From the NCBI GenBank assembly GCA_038276395.1, contig JBBQAA010000028.1:1-22049 (forward strand): 22,049 bases of DNA, given 5' to 3'. Position 1 is the stretch's first letter; each line of letters begins with the position of its first letter. Shown here piece after piece: positions 20,384 through 22,049 of the stretch. A program made the position numbers and the translations under genes. The notes beneath the pieces are model-generated. The model saw only the letters and a program-made list of their open reading frames with translations, made no database searches and had not been told where the DNA came from. The DNA comes from JBBQAA01 sp038276395 (GTDB taxonomy: Bacteria > Actinomycetota > Thermoleophilia > Solirubrobacterales > Solirubrobacteraceae).

Positions 20384-20410
20384 CGGCGGCGCGCCTCCCG
20401 CGCACCGCCG
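20384..20410 (+). terminator. Terminator-like hairpin after the CAP gene
   Basis: CGGCGG-c-GCGC pairs with GCGC-a-CCGCCG (one C/A mismatch, 5-nt loop CTCCC), beginning 6 nt past the stop. It is followed by TTCCCCC rather than a T-run. Confidence 0.5.
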
Positions 20411-20433
20411 TTCCCCCGAGGGGACAGGGCAAA

Positions 20434-20465
20434 CGGCCGGATGGGGCGGGCACCCCATCCGGCCG
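20434..20465. terminator. 13-bp perfect stem-loop between convergent genes
   Basis: CGGCCGGATGGGG (20434-20446) pairs perfectly with CCCCATCCGGCCG (20453-20465) around loop CGGGCA. On the minus strand it is followed by TTTGCCC, so it works best as terminator for the mazF remnant/thiolase direction. It could act both ways. The preceding AGGGCAAACGG resembles AGGGCAAGCGG before the first hairpin. Confidence 0.6.
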
Positions 20466-20471
20466 GTCCCG

Positions 20472-20649
20472 TTAATCCCCGCCGCAGTCCACCGCCACCG
20501 CCAGCGCCGAACAGAGATCGCGAATCCGCGCGTCGGCCAGCCGGGCCGAGGCGCTTCGCCGCGTCGCGCGTGAGGACCACGGCCGGGCGCCGCCCGACCC
20601 CGTGCAGCTCGCACCACCACAGCTCGCCCCGCGCGGGCAGCGCGGTCAC
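20472..20649 (-). pseudogene. MazF/PemK-like toxin remnant with internal deletion
   Basis: From a GTG at 20649 the frame reads MTALPARGELWWCELHGVGR followed by RPAVVLTRDAA, the conserved N-terminus of MazF/PemK endoribonucleases in this lineage type. The typical MazF C-terminus then follows in another frame, SARLADARIRDLCSALAVAV plus DCGGD, ending at the TAA at 20472. The middle (about 50-60 residues in a full protein of ~110 aa) is missing, and the junction near 20555 is out of frame. The result should be inactive. No intact antitoxin lies upstream; only a short frame ending in GTGA at 20647-20650 hints at a former coupled partner. Calling this a decayed toxin-antitoxin locus is well supported by both ends matching the family. 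Confidence 0.72.
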
Positions 20650-20657
20650 GAGGCTCC

Positions 20658-20685
20658 GGCCGCGCGGCGATCCCGCCGCGCGGCC
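20658..20685 (-). terminator. Thiolase terminator hairpin
   Basis: GGCCGCGCGGCG (20658-20669) and CGCCGCGCGGCC (20674-20685) form a perfect 12-bp stem with a 4-nt loop, beginning 7 nt after the thiolase stop. It has no T-run, as is common for hairpin terminators in very GC-rich genomes. Confidence 0.5.
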
Positions 20686-20692
20686 CGCTTGC

Positions 20693-21856
20693 TCAGTTCA
20701 GGCGCTCGACGATCATCGCCTCGCCCTGGCCACCCGCGACGCACATGGTCTCGAGGCCGATCGTCTTATCGAATGTATCGAGGTCGTTGAGGAGCGTCGT
20801 CATGATCCGCGCGCCGGTCATCCCGAACGGGTGGCCGAGGGCGATCGCCCCGCCGTGGGGGTTGAGGATGTCCATGTCGATCCCGCACTCCTCGGCGATC
20901 GGCAGCACCTGGGCGGCGAACGCCTCGTTCAGCTCGACGACGTCGATGTCGCCGATCGACATCCCCGCGCGCTCGAGCACCTTCTTGATCGCCCCGATGG
21001 GCGCGACACCCATGTACTCGGGCTCGTTGCCGAACGTCGCGGCGGTGATGATCTTGGCCCGGGGCTTCAGGCCGAGCGCGCTCGCCTTCTCCTCGGACAT
21101 GATGAGGACGGCGGCGGCGCCGTCGTTCAGCGGGCAGGAGTTGCCGGCGGTGACGCGGCCGTCCTCGCTGAAGGCGGGCTTCAGGGAGGCGAGGCGCTCG
21201 TAGGTCGAGTCGGCGCGGGGCCCGTCGTCCTTGGTGACCTCCTCGCCGTCCTGGTTCTTGACGGCGACGATCTCGCGGTCGAAGACGCCGTTCTCGCGGG
21301 CGGCGACGGCGCGCTCCTGCGAGCGCTGGGCGTAGTGGTCCATGTCCTCGCGGGAGACGTCGTAGCGCTCGGCCACGTTCTCCGCGGTCAGGCCCATGGC
21401 GATGTAGGCGTCGGGATCCTCGCCCTCGCCCTTCAGGTGCTTGTTCTGATCCTCGCCCCCCGCGGCCTCGGAGCGCTCGTTGTAGCGGGAGACCCACTCG
21501 ACGCCCGCGGCGATGTAGACGTCGCCCTGGCCGAGCCGGATGTCGTTGGCCGCCGTGCGGATCGCCTCCAGCGAGGAGGCGCAGTAGCGCGAGACGGTCG
21601 AGCCGGTCGTCCGCTCCGTCAGCTTCTCGGAGAGCAGCACGGCGATCCGGCCGATGTTAAAGGCCTGCAGGCCCTGGGGCATCCCGCAGCCGCAGACGAC
21701 CTCCTCGACCTCCTTGGGGTCGAGGCCCTCGTTGCGCGCGAGGAGCTGGTCGATCACGTAGGCGGTGGTTTCGTCCGGCCTGAGCTGGGCCAGCGAGCCC
21801 TTGAAGGCGCGGCCGATCGGGGTGCGGACGGCGTCGACGATGACGGCTTCGGGCAT
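20693..21856 (-). CDS. Thiolase family acetyl-CoA C-acyltransferase
   Basis: 387 aa from the ATG at 21856. It starts MPEAVIVDAVRTPIGRAFKG, the usual thiolase N-terminus. The nucleophile is C92 in TVSRYCASSLEAI. C-terminal active-site blocks are ELNEAFAAQVLP (NEAF), HGGAIALGHPFGMTGAR (catalytic His) and MCVAGGQGEAMIVERLN (second Cys). All catalytic residues are present, so it can cleave 3-ketoacyl-CoA or condense acetyl-CoA. AAGGAG lies 12 nt before the ATG, somewhat far; a longer reading from 21922 has no family support. The SDR at 18796 resembles 3-hydroxyacyl-CoA dehydrogenase, so both may serve fatty-acid oxidation though on opposite strands. Chain-length preference unknown. Confidence 0.93.
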   Translation of the reverse strand: MPEAVIVDAVRTPIGRAFKGSLAQLRPDETTAYVIDQLLARNEGLDPKEVEEVVCGCGMPQGLQAFNIGRIAVLLSEKLTERTTGSTVSRYCASSLEAIRTAANDIRLGQGDVYIAAGVEWVSRYNERSEAAGGEDQNKHLKGEGEDPDAYIAMGLTAENVAERYDVSREDMDHYAQRSQERAVAARENGVFDREIVAVKNQDGEEVTKDDGPRADSTYERLASLKPAFSEDGRVTAGNSCPLNDGAAAVLIMSEEKASALGLKPRAKIITAATFGNEPEYMGVAPIGAIKKVLERAGMSIGDIDVVELNEAFAAQVLPIAEECGIDMDILNPHGGAIALGHPFGMTGARIMTTLLNDLDTFDKTIGLETMCVAGGQGEAMIVERLN

Positions 21857-22005
21857 GAGTCTCTGGATCTCCTTGGGAGGGGGCGCCCGGTCGGCCGGGC
21901 GTGACGACTCCCATTCTCGCAAGCGACCCCAGCCGCGCGCTCCCGGGCGCGGCGGCGCGCCGACGCACGGGCTTCCGGTACGGTGGGTCGGTGAGGAGCT
22001 GAGCG

Positions 22006-22049
22006 ATCGTCCTCGCCCTGGTGCTCGCTGGGCTCGGGGCCTCCCCGGC
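22006..22049 (+). other. Possible start of an exported protein cut by the right edge
   Basis: After GAGGAG (21993-21998) and 7 nt, the frame from 22006 reads IVLALVLAGLGASP, like the core of a signal peptide. TACGGT at 21979-21984 could be a -10. The first codon is ATC, an unlikely start; GTG 22021 is the next candidate. Too short to decide. Confidence 0.2.

Noticed and set aside
21979..22002. Leaderless GTG start at 21991 after TACGGT at the right edge
   Set aside because: The frame from that GTG stops after three codons (TGA at 22000-22002).

Overview
The window is very GC-rich bacterial chromosome. I infer an actinobacterium of the Thermoleophilia/Solirubrobacterales type, because it combines F420-type enzymes, ergothioneine genes, a class II (GlpX) fructose bisphosphatase, a MerR-DICT regulator, an actinobacterial-style c-di-AMP riboswitch and many short or absent 5' leaders. 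This placement rests on gene content and protein style, not on a search. I see no rRNA, tRNA, CRISPR array, integrase or complete insertion sequence.

Layout. 1-2467 (minus): parA overlaps ftsZ, which is followed by the start of a gamma-glutamyltranspeptidase gene cut by the left edge. 2553-4350 (plus): a Phd-type antitoxin, a PIN toxin and an ArsA/Get3-like ATPase are joined by stop/start overlaps. 4340-5945 (minus): a lineage-type hypothetical protein and an HxlR regulator with a palindromic operator over its promoter. 6027-6265 (minus): a frameshifted, shortened AIM24-family gene followed by a perfect 25-bp palindrome. 6346-9206 (minus): a lone pilT, a 605-bp gene-free stretch carrying two copies of a 45-bp palindromic repeat, and the primary sigma factor. 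9341-11960 (plus): a basic low-complexity protein, a degenerate third repeat copy, a c-di-AMP (ydaO-type) riboswitch ahead of a secreted RlpA-like protein, and moeA. 11964-13608: MerR-DICT regulator (minus), divergent from a membrane-anchored hypothetical protein (plus). 13618-15541 (minus): a three-gene coupled operon of a membrane protein, glpX and a Ddn-like F420 enzyme. 15584-19563 (plus): an LLM-type F420 oxidoreductase, egtB-egtD (ergothioneine core) and a short-chain dehydrogenase. 19720-20377 (plus): a c-di-GMP-I riboswitch ahead of a secreted CAP-domain protein. 20472-21856 (minus): a deleted mazF remnant and a thiolase.

Three themes stand out. Two different cyclic-dinucleotide riboswitches (c-di-AMP and c-di-GMP) sit about 9.8 kb apart, each directly ahead of one exported envelope-type protein. 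Many genes start 7-10 nt after a TANNNT-like -10 hexamer, suggesting leaderless or near-leaderless mRNAs; one of them seems to start at CTG. Finally there is visible decay and repeat activity: the AIM24 remnant, the mazF remnant, the 25-bp palindrome and the 45-bp palindromic repeats. The best candidates for something not yet described are the toxin-antitoxin-ArsA ATPase operon, the ParA-FtsZ pair whose FtsZ has a roughly 115-residue N-terminal extension, and the 45-bp repeat family.
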